DNA of 64,000 bases. Origin: Halichondria panicea. Its lineage: Eukaryota; Porifera; Demospongiae; Suberitida; Halichondriidae. The notes beneath the pieces are model-generated. The model had not been told where the DNA came from. It made no database searches and worked only from the letters and a program-made list of their open reading frames with translations. Of this stretch, positions 1 to 13,300 are shown one piece after another. Position 1 is the stretch's first letter. Each line of letters opens with the position of its first letter. Location of the stretch: assembly GCF_963675165.1 (NCBI RefSeq), contig NC_087384.1, forward strand, positions 155,001-219,000, read 5' to 3'. The translations under genes were made by a program, and so were the position numbers.

Positions 1-2873
1 CGGTCAGGCACGCTGGTGGCTATGATCCCGATGGGTGCTCCGTTGATGTAGATGATCAGTGAACCATTGAACTCTGGTACTCTGATTATCCCCACTCTGT
101 CATTGACCTGCAGGAGTTAAGAGTGTACTTTAACAGTTGCCCTTTTGTTATGAAGTTCAAAGCTTGATCATAGGTATTATTAGATGGTTTGAATGCATAA
201 TTAACGATATGTTGTTGGCTTATAATAATACAGCTCTTGGGTGTCGATTTCTTTAGCACTCTGTCTAACTATTTGATCTTCTGTCTTTCCATATCAACTG
301 TACAAGCTAATAGACTTGACAACACCCCCTCATCCTTCATGCCTAACAACTTGGCCATGTGGCCTGAGTGTTCCTGGTATATTGCTTCTTGCTATTTGTG
401 TACAACCTTTTGTATGCCAAGTGTTTACTCTGTCCACTAATAAACTACAGCTCTAAGCCAAATGCTGTGTGGACAATAGACATTGAGTCTATGTGTTTAG
501 AACTGTATGTACCATTCAATCTCTAGAACATGGTGCATGGTTCAACCACTGTTATGATAACTGTCTCTAAGCTACAGCCTCCCTTGTCTATAATGGTACA
601 ACCTTGTGTACTTACAGAGAGCTCATTGAGGTTGTATTTCAAAGATTTGATGGTCTCCCCATTCTCGATAATGGACTCTGACATCATCATCCATGTTCCA
701 CTAGTCATTCTCTTCAGGGAGTGCTGAGTGCTGAACGAGCACACGTCTGATGGGCTGTACGTGTGTAATAAGAGTGTGTGTGTGTGGGTGTACATTTAAC
801 CATAAGTATTCTTTTATGCGCCTATCGATATTTGCAAACACTCAAACCATATACTGTAACACTTGATATTCCTGTTGTTGCCGTCTCCATAGAAGTAGGG
901 CGTATGCTTATACACAAGCTTAACACCAGCTTAAGTTTCTATCAAAGTTGATTACTATACATTCATGGTGGTTGCCTAGGTTATATCTTGAGTGTGTTTA
1001 TAATCTCTCAGTTTTTAGGCATCCAGAGTATGCATATATTATGCAATGATTTAGTCTCTGTCGCCTCACACAGCTGCTAGTCTACAGCCACAAATTGATG
1101 AGATTCACATACTCCTTAGTCTGATGAAGTCTCAACAGGAACCTCCTGTTTGCCAACTTTGTTCCCCTATACCATTAGCCCAGAGCTCTAGTCTATAATT
1201 ATATGTGCAGCTGGTCAAAACATTTTCCACCCTAGCATCTCCTTTTAGACATTCAGCTATGCAAAGAATGTTTTTGTTGTACTTACCAGTGAACAGTGAC
1301 TCCTATTCTGACAGACTCCTTTCCTTTGAGTCTGGCCTTCATTTCTCCCTTAACTCCTTTGAAGCCGGATCCACCGCCCACGGAGATCTCAAACAGCTCG
1401 TTGCTCACTATCGGACGATTGGTTACAACCAACGCCTCTTTTGCACCCCTACACGTGTGTGTCATAACCATGGTGATATTATACTGAAGTACGTACGTAT
1501 GGAATTCAACCCTCAATCAGGGGGCTGTAGTCTTACAGGCTGACTATACAGCATACTTATAGAACTGTGCAGACATGAGTACGCAGTGTACTGATGCATG
1601 AACCTGTATAATTGGATAGTAATTGCAAAATTCACAACAGAACTATACGTTGTTTGAATGGCATGTAGTATATTTATAGCCTTCTTTCATAGGTAACTTG
1701 ATCTGATAGGCTCTACTGGTCATTGCTATAATTAGGACATTGTGAGAACAATTCCATCGTTGCCGTGGCATTGATTACCAGCACGATTGTCATGCAGTCA
1801 TATTTAGTAACTGGTGTTAAATCTACTCCATAATTAGCTGCAATGAATTCATGCGTACGTACCTAAGCTATTGTGTAGATTTGTATGGCATAAGCATTAG
1901 TCTTCAGTGCCAGCTATATTATATCCATTACTAGCCTGTATGTATATATGTGTGTGTTAAAGCTATGTGCTCTATGTTATTGCAACATTGCAGTGCATGA
2001 AATATAGCATTGCTATATGAACCTTGCTGTACACAGCTTTCTATATGAACCTTGCTGTACACAGCTTTCTATATGAACCTTGCATGCAGTTCAAAGCTTG
2101 CATGCAGTTCAAACCTTGCATGCATGCATGTATATGGTATCCAGGTTGAGTTACCCTAAGCTCTTGGAATGTCAACTCATCGATACAGATGTATTGCATT
2201 CCCATGCATGGAGTGTTGTTGCTATAGCTCACAGATTAGGTTGCTGGTTGCTGCACAGCCTATTTTTTATACATGATATAGCTATTGCATTATTATACCA
2301 TGCACTAGAATCGCACTCAGCCATTGATACTAAGCAGATAATTTTTTTGGTGAGAAGATGCTGTTTTTGTGTGTGGGAGGCCGCAATATAACAAACATGC
2401 TGTATATAGCTTCTAAAGCAAGCTGAATGCATACCTGATACACAGAGTTGCCAAGCATGTCTGTACACAGCTTTTGCCGCTAATGTAGCTACAAAATTTC
2501 TATAGACATGCACGCTCCATGCAGTCTTAGTAAGTGCAGTGAGTCCCCCAGCTTACCGGCAACATTGTGCGACAACCTCAAATAAATGAAAGATTTCGCC
2601 CTCCTTTCTCATATGAATTTATGTGCCACAAAGTAAAAAAATCCATACTCTACACTAGCTTGCATAATACGTGTTATAACTTGTTATACAATGCATGCAG
2701 CTATCTATTTCCATCACTCACTTTTTGATTTTGCTTGCTGCAAGTCCATCATTCTCAACTTTGATGTTTCTGCCGCGGTTCTCTGAGTCAAAGGTCATCT
2801 CAAAGTCTTGTGCTACCAGTTCCGAACTTGCACTTCCTGAAGATGCACTTCCTGAAGATATACTCTCTGCCAT
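1..2873 (-). CDS. Neuralized-homology-repeat (NHR) domain protein, 5' part
   Basis: Four exons on the minus strand join in phase: 2873-2722, 1448-1287, 730-616 and 107 to the window edge. The start is the ATG at 2873, followed by a Ser-rich leader (MAESISSGSASSG). The joined product then reads as one NHR domain: FDSENRGRNIKVENDG, ALVVTNRPIVSNELFEI, RMTSGTWMMM, ENGETIK, NELSVNDRVGIIRV and YINGAPIGIIATSVPD match the family landmarks (SNRP..GELFEI, SGTW, NG..I, DRVGVMR, DGSLHFFxNG, GVAAxxIP). NHR domains bind partner proteins; in Neuralized they recognise Delta and Tom/Bearded proteins, and in NEURL4 they act at centrioles. The C-terminus, where a RING finger or more NHR repeats would lie, is outside the window, so the subfamily cannot be named. 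Family assignment is strong; function is inferred. Confidence 0.85.
2014..2125. repeat. Short tandem repeats in NHR intron 1
   Basis: A unit of about 27 bp (core TATATGAACCTTGCTGTACA) occurs twice in tandem and is followed by two copies of an 18-bp unit containing CATGCAGTTCAAA. It lies inside the 1.3-kb first intron of the NHR gene. Confidence 0.7.
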
Positions 2874-3816
2874 TCTTGTGGTATTGTTGACTGATTCTGT
2901 GGTTTTTGAACTATTGATGTAGCAAGTGTTCTAAGCATGCAGCTGTGGATTCTTACAGCTTGTGTTGAAACTCACAAAACCTCTTTGTTGGCTGTTAATG
3001 TTCTCTTGTACGTACTTTTATATCAGCTGTTTGGCTTACTCCCACACATTCAATTATACATTCCAAGCAGTATTAATGTGCTGCACTGCATGTACAATCA
3101 GTGACCCCATGCATGTATGCAGGAAACATCTCATGGCAATCATGATATTGTAGCCACAGGCTATATGCTAATTCTGAGACCATTATCTCATGCAATGTCC
3201 TTTGTTAGTACTAGTGCTTGCTTTCATCTGACACCCACCGTTTCCGGTAATAAATATAATGTACTTCAACTTAGGACGCTTGAATCCCACACCCGATAGC
3301 TTCTTGGTGAAAATGGACTGAATTGATCATAATAATTTCCCATGCACTGTGATGGATCTTATTTAGTCTCTTCTTTGAAGCTTTGCCATTCCTTCGTTGT
3401 TTGGCAGTAAACCCAATTAAAGGAAATACTTATAACTATGCAACAAGAGTTAATGAATACATCTTTGACACCACAGTATTGTAGGTACACTGCATGGCAC
3501 ATCTGACTATTCATTTTGTTAGCATTTGTTAGGTTTTTGTAAGCACAAAATTATATTGCAAAGCCAACCTATTCCCGACACATTCCTAGTGCTTAAAGGC
3601 GAGGGGCTGTTGGGACTAATTGCCCAGTGTTGAGTGAGTGATAATAAAAAGAATGATGTTTTGTGTCTTCATGCATGGGAACTCTCACACACACACCATG
3701 CCCCATGAGCAGCTGGCATTCTGTTATGCTGCATGCAGTAATATTTAAAAGTCTGTAATTGGAGTAACTATAACGTTGTTGTCATTAATTTTGTATTTCT
3801 TCTCCCCCCCCCCCCC
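2874..3816. other. Divergent intergenic region, NHR gene / TBCE
   Basis: About 0.94 kb separates the ATG of the NHR gene from the first recognisable TBCE exon. I see no convincing coding exon here, and in particular no CAP-Gly signature on the plus strand. A pyrimidine tract with a long C run (3800-3816) sits just before GCAG at 3821, so it could be either a splice acceptor for an unseen upstream exon or 5' leader sequence. Confidence 0.5.
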
Positions 3817-6800
3817 ATGTGCAGTGAGTGGAGTCAGCTGGAGGAGGTGAGTCTCAGAGATATGGACGTCAGCTCTGCTGGACCAAGGGCGGAAATAGCA
3901 ACTGCTCTACCAAGTGAGTACATGCACGAATATGCCTTAGCCAAATCAGCCAGCAATTTGACCCTTTGCGATCTAACTATTGCGTTCTGGCAAGGATCGT
4001 GTGTAATACCTATTTGCGATTGAAGTGATCAACGCCCATGTGCTATATAGGCAGGTATTGCAGTGTTGTCATGGTTATTCCTAATTCATACAGACCTCAA
4101 AAGGTTGAACCTTGACCAGAGTCCATTGCTACCTAACTGGGAGACAGTGTCTGACATTGCCTCACAGCTACAGCACCTGGACAGCCTGGACCTGAGGTAC
4201 AATACCTATGTAATCTATGCATCGTACAACTGAAAGAAAATACGATTGCATTCAAAACAAATGAAAATTGTACTAATAGTAATGTGCAAAATGTCTCTAG
4301 TGGCATTTATGTATTGAAGAGTGGTGCCTTAAATAGGCTGAATACGCTACATGTGTATGTCTAGTTTGCCCGCCCACTCAGAAGATCATATGATAGGTGC
4401 ATCTCTGATCTTCCCCAGTCTAGCAATTGAAGTTGATATCTGCTAAAATTGTATTTCACGATTTCAGACATATTAATTGCGTTAGCTTTGAAGTTGCATA
4501 TTTGACGCATTCTTCATGCATGCAGTGAGGACAGAGGGTTGGGTCATGTGCCAGTGGATCTTATGGAGAGTCTGTCTGCTTCCTTCCTCACTCTCAGGAC
4601 CCTCTACCTCAACAGAGTCGGCATATCCTGGAACAATGTGAGCTAGTTATGTACGCACGTAAAGGACTGTTTGGATCGAGGTACATCAATTATATTGTCT
4701 AGCGTGGTCCTGTGTATGTATTGATTAATTAATGTACAGGCCTCGTTGATATTATTGAGTATTGTACTCGTTTTGGCATCTTTTGTCCCAGACCTTAGGA
4801 CTGCATCGATATTAAGTAGTTAATTGGTTGATTTTGGCATTAGCGTGAGGAGAACACTGGAGCCTCTGATTATTCTCCCACGAGCTTAGACAGGACAGGG
4901 TGGAGACAGATGTATATTAAATCATGTATATACTTCGTACATGTCAGTGATCGCTCATGCGTTCGCATCCTGCCTATTATAATATGTTCACAAGGCTCTC
5001 AATTGTATCAGATATCACCCTCACACCCCCATAGTCTGTGCCTGCTTCTGGGGAGATGCCACAACAGCTGATTGCATGAGGTTTTAGCAGAATAATCGAT
5101 ATTGCTTTAAGTGCTTTGTCTCCTGTCGGTAATCTCATACCGCTCTTAATTGCGTGTTGACATGGACAGACAAGGAGGACTCTCTCTCTAGTATATCTAA
5201 TATTGAATTAACATTGCATACTTGCAGCTGGCTCTGATATTACAAGCTGTTCCCAGACTGGAGGCAGTTCATGTCTGCGAGAATAACATAGCTTCTCTGA
5301 GGTATTCCACCACATGTACCAAATGGTCTCCATTATGTAATGTGTGCACTATAGGGAAATGATTATTAACTGAGATCAATTATTTCATCATTTAATTATG
5401 TCGTACTGGCGTATTATGTTTATGAGAGGATATCGTGTATTGCAATGTATAGCTCTATTGAAGAACTTACGTACTATGTACATGTACACGTATGAGAGGG
5501 GCCAACCTCTTAAGAGGGTCTCGTGTATCAATGTAGCTGTATTGAAGGTCTGGTATATCATCTAACAGAGCTCTAAGTAACATTATGACATAGTTGTATG
5601 CATGGTTAGATATCGCTCCTATTATTTATATTCTATTTCCTCGTGGGAAGGTTTGAGGGAGATGAGAAGCCATATATTCCAGAGGGCCTACAGCTGTTGA
5701 ACTTGGAGAAGAACTGCCTTTCTGATTGGTCGGATATTGTACGACTTGAACCTCAACTCAAAAAGTGAGACATTTAAACATTTGTGTTTTTTTGTTGATG
5801 GCAGTATTTTAATTCGTCTTCTTCAGGTTGAAAACGCTTATTTTAACTGATAATCGGCTGCCATCAATTTTTCTGGAAAAGAAAGGTTTGTTTATGTATA
5901 TTGACTTGTTTTGGTTGGTGGAAACCACAAAATCTTAAGTTTGGTATCGGAACTGTATACATAATTGCATACAGTATATTGTACGTGACGTGACGTGGTG
6001 TGGTTATTGCTTTAATATGTTACAGACTCTCTTGAACTGTAATTACCATAGCTACACCTAATCAACCTTTGCTACTCAATGTCCTCTAAACTCAATCTTC
6101 TTGATACGTACATGTCTATCTCTGTGAAATAATGCGGTTACTTATCCATGGTATTAATGTAAGTACGTTGAGTACTAGTTGAGTAATAGTCCTAGAAGCC
6201 AGTCGTCCATATTGGTATGCCTCACTGTAACACTATCTCTCTTGCTTTACAGCTTTCCCTGAATTGAAGTCCCTCTCTTTATCTGGAAACCTCATCTCCC
6301 AGGTTCGTATGTCCACCAAGGGATATCATATAACACAGACACATGGAAACCTGTATCTTATATTATTAGTTGTGTGACACTGTTACTTGGACGTACTACA
6401 TGGGGGCAGGCAGTAACCATAGTTACAGTAACCATAGCTGCAGTATCTTGCTTATGTTTGTACGAGCTAGGTGTGGCCCATTATCACAATAGGTTTACAC
6501 AGCACACATCAGCTGCAATAATACAATGATGATAATTATACAGTTTACCATTCCTTGCACGCATCCCACCACCATCACTTGTAGTGGCCCTCAGTGACGT
6601 CCCTCGCTTCTGTTCCCTCAATGCTGCAGCTGAAGCTAAAGGACTGCCCTCTCTTGAAAGGTACGCTATTTGTATATGTATAGTTCCAGTTTATTGTGTT
6701 GTTTTGTTGTTTTGTTTGTTGGAATATGGTTTTCCTCTTTCATGTCGACACCAAGAGGTCAAAGGTCACTGATTATTTAGTTTTCGTGGAATTAATAGTT

Positions 6801-9672
6801 GTTGTCATTTCATAAGAATGAAGCTATTTAATAATAATAATGTATTTTCAAAGGCAGCCCTACAATTGTACGTGTGCATTCCTCGCAGTATACTACACGT
6901 GTGCATAGGGTTTCAGTCAGTCTCGATATTATTATGTGCTGTTATACATCTAACAATAGTATTACATCACTGTTGACCGTTTAAACAATTATCTCCGTGT
7001 GTGTACGTGTGTCTACACTAACCCCCCCCTCTATTGTTGTGTTCAGATGAGCCTGGTTTCTCTGCCCGCCATCTCATCATCGCCCTCCTCCCTCACATCA
7101 CCACACTCAACAGAAGTGCCGTGAGTAGCACATACTTATAGTACTGCTAGGTTCCCTAAGCCAGTGCCATGCTTTACTATGCTTTTATAGAGAATGTCCA
7201 CGCCACAGGTAATTTAGCATTTGACACTATAATTATACTGTTTACTCCTTCTGTGTATGAGGTTTAACCCTTTCATCTCCAGATATCAGCCAGAGAGAGG
7301 GTGCTCTCCGAGAGGTACTATATCAAGCACTACGGGGCAAAGTGGCTCGACTGTAAATCTGACGAGTCAGCAAAGAAGGCGTTTCTTCTAGAGCATCCAT
7401 TATTCCTCCACTTAGTTGATGGTGAGGGCACGTACACATAGTCGGAATATTCAGTAGCTTTGCAATAATTAGAAGAAGCCGATCTTAATCAGAGGCGATA
7501 CAACAGAATCCTTGCAGACCACAGAATTCTTGCTTGCAATTGCCTGTGGAATGCCATGCATGTCAATAAGTCAATACGTACCACCCCCTAGTAACAGCGG
7601 CATGTACCCCCTAGTAACAGCAGCATGTACCCCCTAGTAACAGCGGCATGTACCCCCTAGTAACAGCGGCATGTACCCCCCTAGTAACAGCAGCATGTAC
7701 CCCCTAGTAACAGCGGCATGTACCCCCTAGTAACAGCGGCATGTACCCCCTAGTAACAGCAGCATGTACCCCCTAGTAACAGCGGCATGTACCCCCTGTA
7801 ACAGCAGCATGTACCCCCTAGTAACAGCGGCATGTACCCCCTAGTAACAGCGGCATGTACCCCCTAGTAACAGCGGCATGTACCCCCTAGTAACAGCGGC
7901 ATGTACCCCCTAGTAACAGCGGCATGTACCCCCCTAGTAACAGCAGCATGTACCCCCCTAGTAACAGCGGCATGTACCCCCTAGTAACAGCAGCATGTAC
8001 CCCCTAGTAACAGGTACGTACAATACAGTCCCAGTTTTCTTGTGTGTATACAGATGTACTAAATCATTGTGTCATTGAATCATTGTGTGTCCCTCTTATC
8101 TCCTGTCATTGAATCATTGTGTGTCCCTCTTATCTCCTGTCATTGAATCATTGTGTGTCCCTCTTATCTGCTCTTCTCTCACGCAGTCCACGGTCTCCCT
8201 GATGAAGTGCTGATGAGGCAGAAACCAGTTACCACGGCACTCAAGCATGGTCTCATCTGTATCCTTGTACACTTTCAGTAAACCTGTAGTTAAGAATGTA
8301 GGAATGGTGTTGAGGCTGGCTTACAGAAGTAATTAAGTGTAAACTATCAACCGATCAGTTTAACATTCATAATGTAGCCCTAACATCCGATCAGCTCTAG
8401 TGTGTAATTTATGCATATTTAGCTAGACCATACTTCCATGATCTTCTATGAAGATGAACCGAAAGTTCTTAGTACGGCTTCCGGTAAAGGTCATAACACC
8501 AGGAAGTACGTATGTCACTAATGGTGTTGTGAATACGTGCGTACTCTGAGCTATAGTCCTCACGTGTAAGGTGACAGTACGTGCCGCCACCTGTTTCAAC
8601 ATTATGACATGTGAAGGTGTCAACACTGACTGGCTGACGCAGTTACTGGTGCATGACTAATTAGCGTCTGATCGTGACACAGTTATATTGGTGCATGTCT
8701 AGTGCATGTCTGTACATGTCTTATCAGTATGTCTGATGAGGTGTCCATGCATGGAGTCAGTGTGTCCATGGTGGGCAATTAGCAGCATTCTGTTTGCCCA
8801 TTGTTTGTCATCAGACTGTTACAGTACATGCATTGTCTATTCCTCATCTTATTTTCAATTTCTGGGTCGGTTATTATAACATCTTAACATATTTTAATTA
8901 TAAAGTATTCTCTCACATTATGTGTACACACCCGCTGTTGCCAATAGCAATAGACCATTTGGCTAGACTGGTTGAATAAGCTGAACCATTTCACACATTC
9001 CCTCCTCTAAGTCTGTAATCTGATAGTTGTTGTTAGTGAAAGATAATACAGTAAAAGTGTTTCGTTTGCTATAGGGTACAACAGAACCGTGTACAAGTTA
9101 CTGCTCCCAACAATGTTGTTAGTAGTCAAACAGGTTCCATTGTGATTAATCAGTATTCTGGTATTTGAGATTCTTAACAGTCATCCTCTCAGCTGTGAGT
9201 GTCCGATGTCCTGGTCGCCCCGAGCAACGATCACTGGACAAGAAGCTCCCGGCTACCATGACAGTGCAGAAACTGAAGGGAGTACTGCAGAGAGTGTACA
9301 GAGTGGACACCTCAGACCAGCGACTATCCTACCTTGATAGCAGGGTATGTTACAACATCCAGTGACTGCAGTGTCAGGCATGAACAGATGTCTGCTAACA
9401 CACGTACACGTGCGGCTACATATATAATTGAATTAATTGTGGCCCATTAGACACAATAATTATGGCTGTATTCGAGAGTGAGTTTATTATAGGTGACTGT
9501 TACACTCGTGATATCTCAACCCCATTATTAATATTGCTAACCGCAAGTTTAGTTACTGAGTTACTGAATTGCTTTAATGCAGGGAGACTGTGAGATACAG
9601 CTGGACGATGACCTAAAGCAGCTCAACTTCTTCTCAATAGAGAGCGGGGACACTATACTATTGAGGTGGTGA
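3817..9672 (+). CDS. TBCE: Tubulin-folding cofactor E (LRR + ubiquitin-like domain)
   Basis: Exons read in phase: 3817 or 3825-3913, 4094-4196, 4526-4637, 5228-5301, 5651-5764, 5827-5885, 6253-6302, 6585-6660, 7047-7120, 7283-7421, 8187-8258, 9181-9344 and 9583-9672 (TGA). TBCE helps to fold and take apart the alpha/beta-tubulin dimer. The product has leucine-rich repeats (EVSLRDMDVSSAG, LDSLDLR, LKTLILTDNRLPSI, LKSLSLSGNLISQW), a linker with ERYYIKHYGAKW, and a C-terminal ubiquitin-like domain (LPATMTVQKLKGVLQRVY) ending in GDTILLRW, close to the GDCLLVRW end of vertebrate TBCE. That ending favours TBCE over TBCEL. The N-terminal CAP-Gly domain of typical TBCE is not visible. An in-frame ATG at 3817 (MCSEWSQLEEV) could start a CAP-Gly-less protein; otherwise the true first exons are unrecognised. 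A poly(A) signal AATAAA lies near 9874. Confidence 0.9.
7590..8013. repeat. 23-bp minisatellite in a TBCE intron
   Basis: About 18 tandem copies of a 23-bp unit (core AGCGGCATGTACCCCCTAG) vary mainly between AGCGGC and AGCAGC and in the length of the C run. It lies in the intron between the exons ending at 7421 and starting at 8187. Confidence 0.95.
8064..8170. repeat. 34-bp triplicated repeat before a TBCE exon
   Basis: Three near-identical tandem copies of a unit containing CATTGAATCATTGTGTGTCC and a following CTCTTATCT lie directly upstream of the splice acceptor at 8186. Confidence 0.9.
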
Positions 9673-10399
9673 CTGACATCACAACATTATATTGCAATTA
9701 ATGCCAATAATAATTATCGTAATTACCATTTTGTGCCACATCCACTGCTTATTTAGAAATAATGCCCAATAATTATGATCTCATTGTGTACAACTGCTTT
9801 TTATTTTGAATCTGAAAAATTAATAGCCATTTATGGCCATTTATGAATCGTATATAAATTAAATGCCAACTTGAATAAAAAATGAAATAACAACGTTTTA
9901 CGATTATTGTCTAAAAAAGTATATTCAAGTTCGAAACATTTCCTTGATTGAAGACAGGAACTCCTGTAGCGGGAATGATCACATCAATTATACACGTATA
10001 TAGCCATAATTATCAGCCATAATTATCAGCCATAATTATCAGCCATAATTATCAGCCAGGGTGTGGGACATAATTCACACTTCGTATATTGTAATTATTA
10101 TATGCAACAAATGTATAATGAAATCAACTAAGTGGATGGATCTGGGGGTGGCTATGACCATGGCCTCCTGCTATGACTTACACAACCAACGCAGTGAAAC
10201 CCGACAAGGGCTCTAATTAAATCAAAGATAGGGGTGGATCGACAAATCACAGAGCTTGTATCTTCTATAAACACGCCATTAGAAAGGTATTTCTGAGAGC
10301 TATTGTAATTAGTTTAAGAATTGAAATAGGACAGTCTGAACACAAATTACGGAATCTAATACCTCAACGGCTGAATTCTAGCTACATGCAATGAACACA
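9673..10399. other. Convergent intergenic region, TBCE / SFSWAP
   Basis: It is AT-rich and contains the likely TBCE poly(A) signal (AATAAA near 9874) and a short tandem repeat of ATAATTATCAGCC at about 10008-10057. I find no convincing coding exon. A basic Arg/Ser-rich exon that would extend SFSWAP was looked for on the minus strand and not seen. Confidence 0.55.
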
Positions 10400-13300
10400 T
10401 CATATTAAGCTCACATGTACAGTAGGCTCAATAACGACATTGTCCATTCGTGGCTTCTTCACGGGAGGTTCTGAAGAATCCTCGACCACCGTCTCCTCCA
10501 CAAACTGCCCATCATCCGACACCAACTTCAGTCCTGCTTTAGGCTGCACTTTGAAGCTAACTGCTCCACAAGAGTTCAATTTCTGTACACTTGGTTTTTC
10601 AGCAGGCACGACGTTATGCAGCACACCGTAGCCCTGCTCCAGATGATCCGGGACTTGATAATACGAATAATTCAATCTTTGTTGCCGATAGTAAGTGTAG
10701 TGTTCGCCCCAGGGGTTCAGAAAACCAAATCGAGGATCGTCAATATGTCTCTTGATAAGAGTGGCTTCGAAACTGTCGCCATTCTTTGCCACATAAGCGG
10801 CAGTTTTGTCGATTATGGACTGCAAATCAGGCGGGGGAAGGGGAGTGGCACTAGGAGGGGGTGGTTGGTAGCTGCCCGTGTAGTAGGCGTCGTAAGGATA
10901 GCCATATCCGTCCGCGGTGTGTGGAGGGGGAGGTGGGTAGTGTGCCTCGTGTGGAGGGGGAGGAGGGTAGTGTGCCTCGTGTGGAGGAGGTGGTGGGTAG
11001 TGTGCCTCGTGTGGAGGGGGCGGAGGGTAGTGTGCCTCTTGTGGAGGGGGCGGAGGGTAGCCACCAACTGTAAAGGAAAAAATACAAGCAATTATTTTTA
11101 GAAGATTAACACACAATCTACGTGGACTATATTATACGGGCAATAATAAATAAAGTTAGTGTACTACACATCAACAGGTCCTGGATCCTTCCTCTTGTTT
11201 TTGCTGCTTCCACTCGGCCATCTTTACTGATGCATAGATAACAACGTTGTCTACCCACCCATTATTATGTACAGCTGAAATATGACAACTCCTTGAGCTC
11301 CAATTAGTCTGCCAGGGTCAGGTGAACCACATGTGATAGTCAGGTGATCTCTCGATAAATGCTGCTAACAAGAAGGCAAGTACACACACTATTGTGTTCA
11401 CACACACACACACACAGAGGGAGAGGGAGAGGGGGTAATAGTCTTGGTGTCCCAGTGACGTAGAGTATACGTACCATCTTGATAGAGTGGGCGTGAGTCA
11501 ATGTAGTGAGTGGGTGGTCCAGTGTACGCATAGCTGTCCAGGGGGTGGTGTGTGGGGGGGCACGGGTACACGGAGGGGGGTCCAGAGGGGGGGGGGGTAC
11601 ATGGAGGAAGTAGAGGTGAATATCATATTGTGTAAGCTGGTAAAGGCGGTCACACTAAAATAAAAAAAATAGTTGCGGGTCAGACAGTATGAATACTACA
11701 GCCATCACAAAGTTGATTCAGTAGTAAAAATAAGTTTTCCATCATTCCCACGCTGTCACTAGCAGTACACGTACACACAGCACACACAAGACAGTACCTT
11801 CCATAACAGCTGCCATTGGTAGTAGCTGGGACACTTGACACAGGAGGTGTTTCAACAGGTACAGTTTTCTCCCTCAGTACTGGTGCAGCATTGACCACCA
11901 TGGTCTTAGCTCTGAAGGTGACGGCAGACAGGGTGGGTACGTCCTGATGGGGAGGGGGTGTGGCCTCCTTGGGGGTGGGGGTAGGGGATTTGGAACGAGA
12001 CTTCGGGGCTTGCATGAGAAGGGGATGTAAATACCCCCCATCATCATCTGAGTCAGAATCACTATCTTGATCTGATGGACTTTCGCTGATCTTTTCAGAA
12101 TCAACATTGTCACTCGAATTATTTTCTTTTCCAGCTTCTTTTTCGTCGTTTATTTTCACTTCTTTAGCTTCAGTCTCGAGTGGTTTATCAGTTTCAGCTG
12201 TTTCTGAAGAAGGCACATAAGATCCTCTAGCTAGGAGTGTCTTCAAGTGAGTGTAGTAAGGATGAAGGGGGTCTTGCATGTTGAGGAAGGAGAAGAGAGG
12301 ATTCAATTGTTGCTTGGTTTTGATGATAATCTCCATCTGCATGCCTTGCTGACACACAAACATGGCTGTCTTCTGGACAATGGAGTGGAGCTTCTTGGAA
12401 ACAGGCTGGAGGAAGTATATAGAGACCAACAATAAAGAGCAGTGGTACATTGACTCTTGTGATGTATAGTCTTCTAAATGTATCCACTAAAAACAATTCA
12501 AGGATGATAGCTAATGCTCTAGATGTATCCACTAGGGATGATATCTATTGCTCTCCACAGCTAGAGTACATAATCCCACTTGGAAGCACACATCACATAC
12601 TAATGATAAAAACACTATGAACAGTATTATACAGCCATACAGCAGACACCATCACTCACCAGGATCATTCCCTCAGGCACGACCAGTCCTGGGGGCAGCA
12701 CAAACTCGTCCCCTTCTTCCACACTCGGAGGAGGCCATGCCCTCTCCACAGGGGGTGGGCTCTTGGGTCTAGGTGGGGGCTCCTCAGGCTGTTGCTCGCT
12801 ATAGGAGAAGCCAATGGCACTGTACAAACTGTTCTCAGAGGCACGTCTTTTCTCTTCCTCTGTATAGTGGGAACACATTAGGTCGGTATATTGTAATTAT
12901 GGAATTATCGGCATGCCCTCAGGAATTTCTCACAAGAGTTCAGGTTATCAGTTTGTTGGTCAGACAGTATGAATACTACACCATCACAAAGGTGCTTCAG
13001 TAGTAAAAATAAGTTTTCCATCATTCCAGTGTGATAACCTGATCTCTGTGTAGTGCCACATGTACAAGGTATTGTACCTAATTCTTATAATATGAGTTGA
13101 CTGTTCTCTACACTACCGTATAGCAGGTAATTTTCGTGGGGTAAAATATTCGTTATTTTCGTGGGCAGGCTGACCTCCACAAAATTTTATCGTAGGCGTG
13201 GCTTATATCTGAACGTAGGAATGCCGTGCAGCCACGAGACTAAACAAAATTTTTACTCACGAAAACCACCTTTTCTTGAGTTGAACAAATTTTTTACCCC

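Noticed and set aside
2695-2922. Plus-strand frame over the first NHR exon
   Set aside because: The minus strand has the start codon, a good donor and the NHR match; the plus frame is a shadow.
7590-8013. CRISPR-like array
   Set aside because: Units are contiguous 23-bp tandem repeats with no unique spacers, in a eukaryotic intron.
10616-11101. Plus-strand frame with VVCLVWRGR repeats
   Set aside because: It is the complement of the Pro-rich repeat in SFSWAP exon 6.
11475-11654. Longer SFSWAP exon 5 starting at the TTTTAG near 11655
   Set aside because: It would put the Pro-rich stretch out of frame; only the acceptor at 11534 fits the phase of both neighbouring exons.
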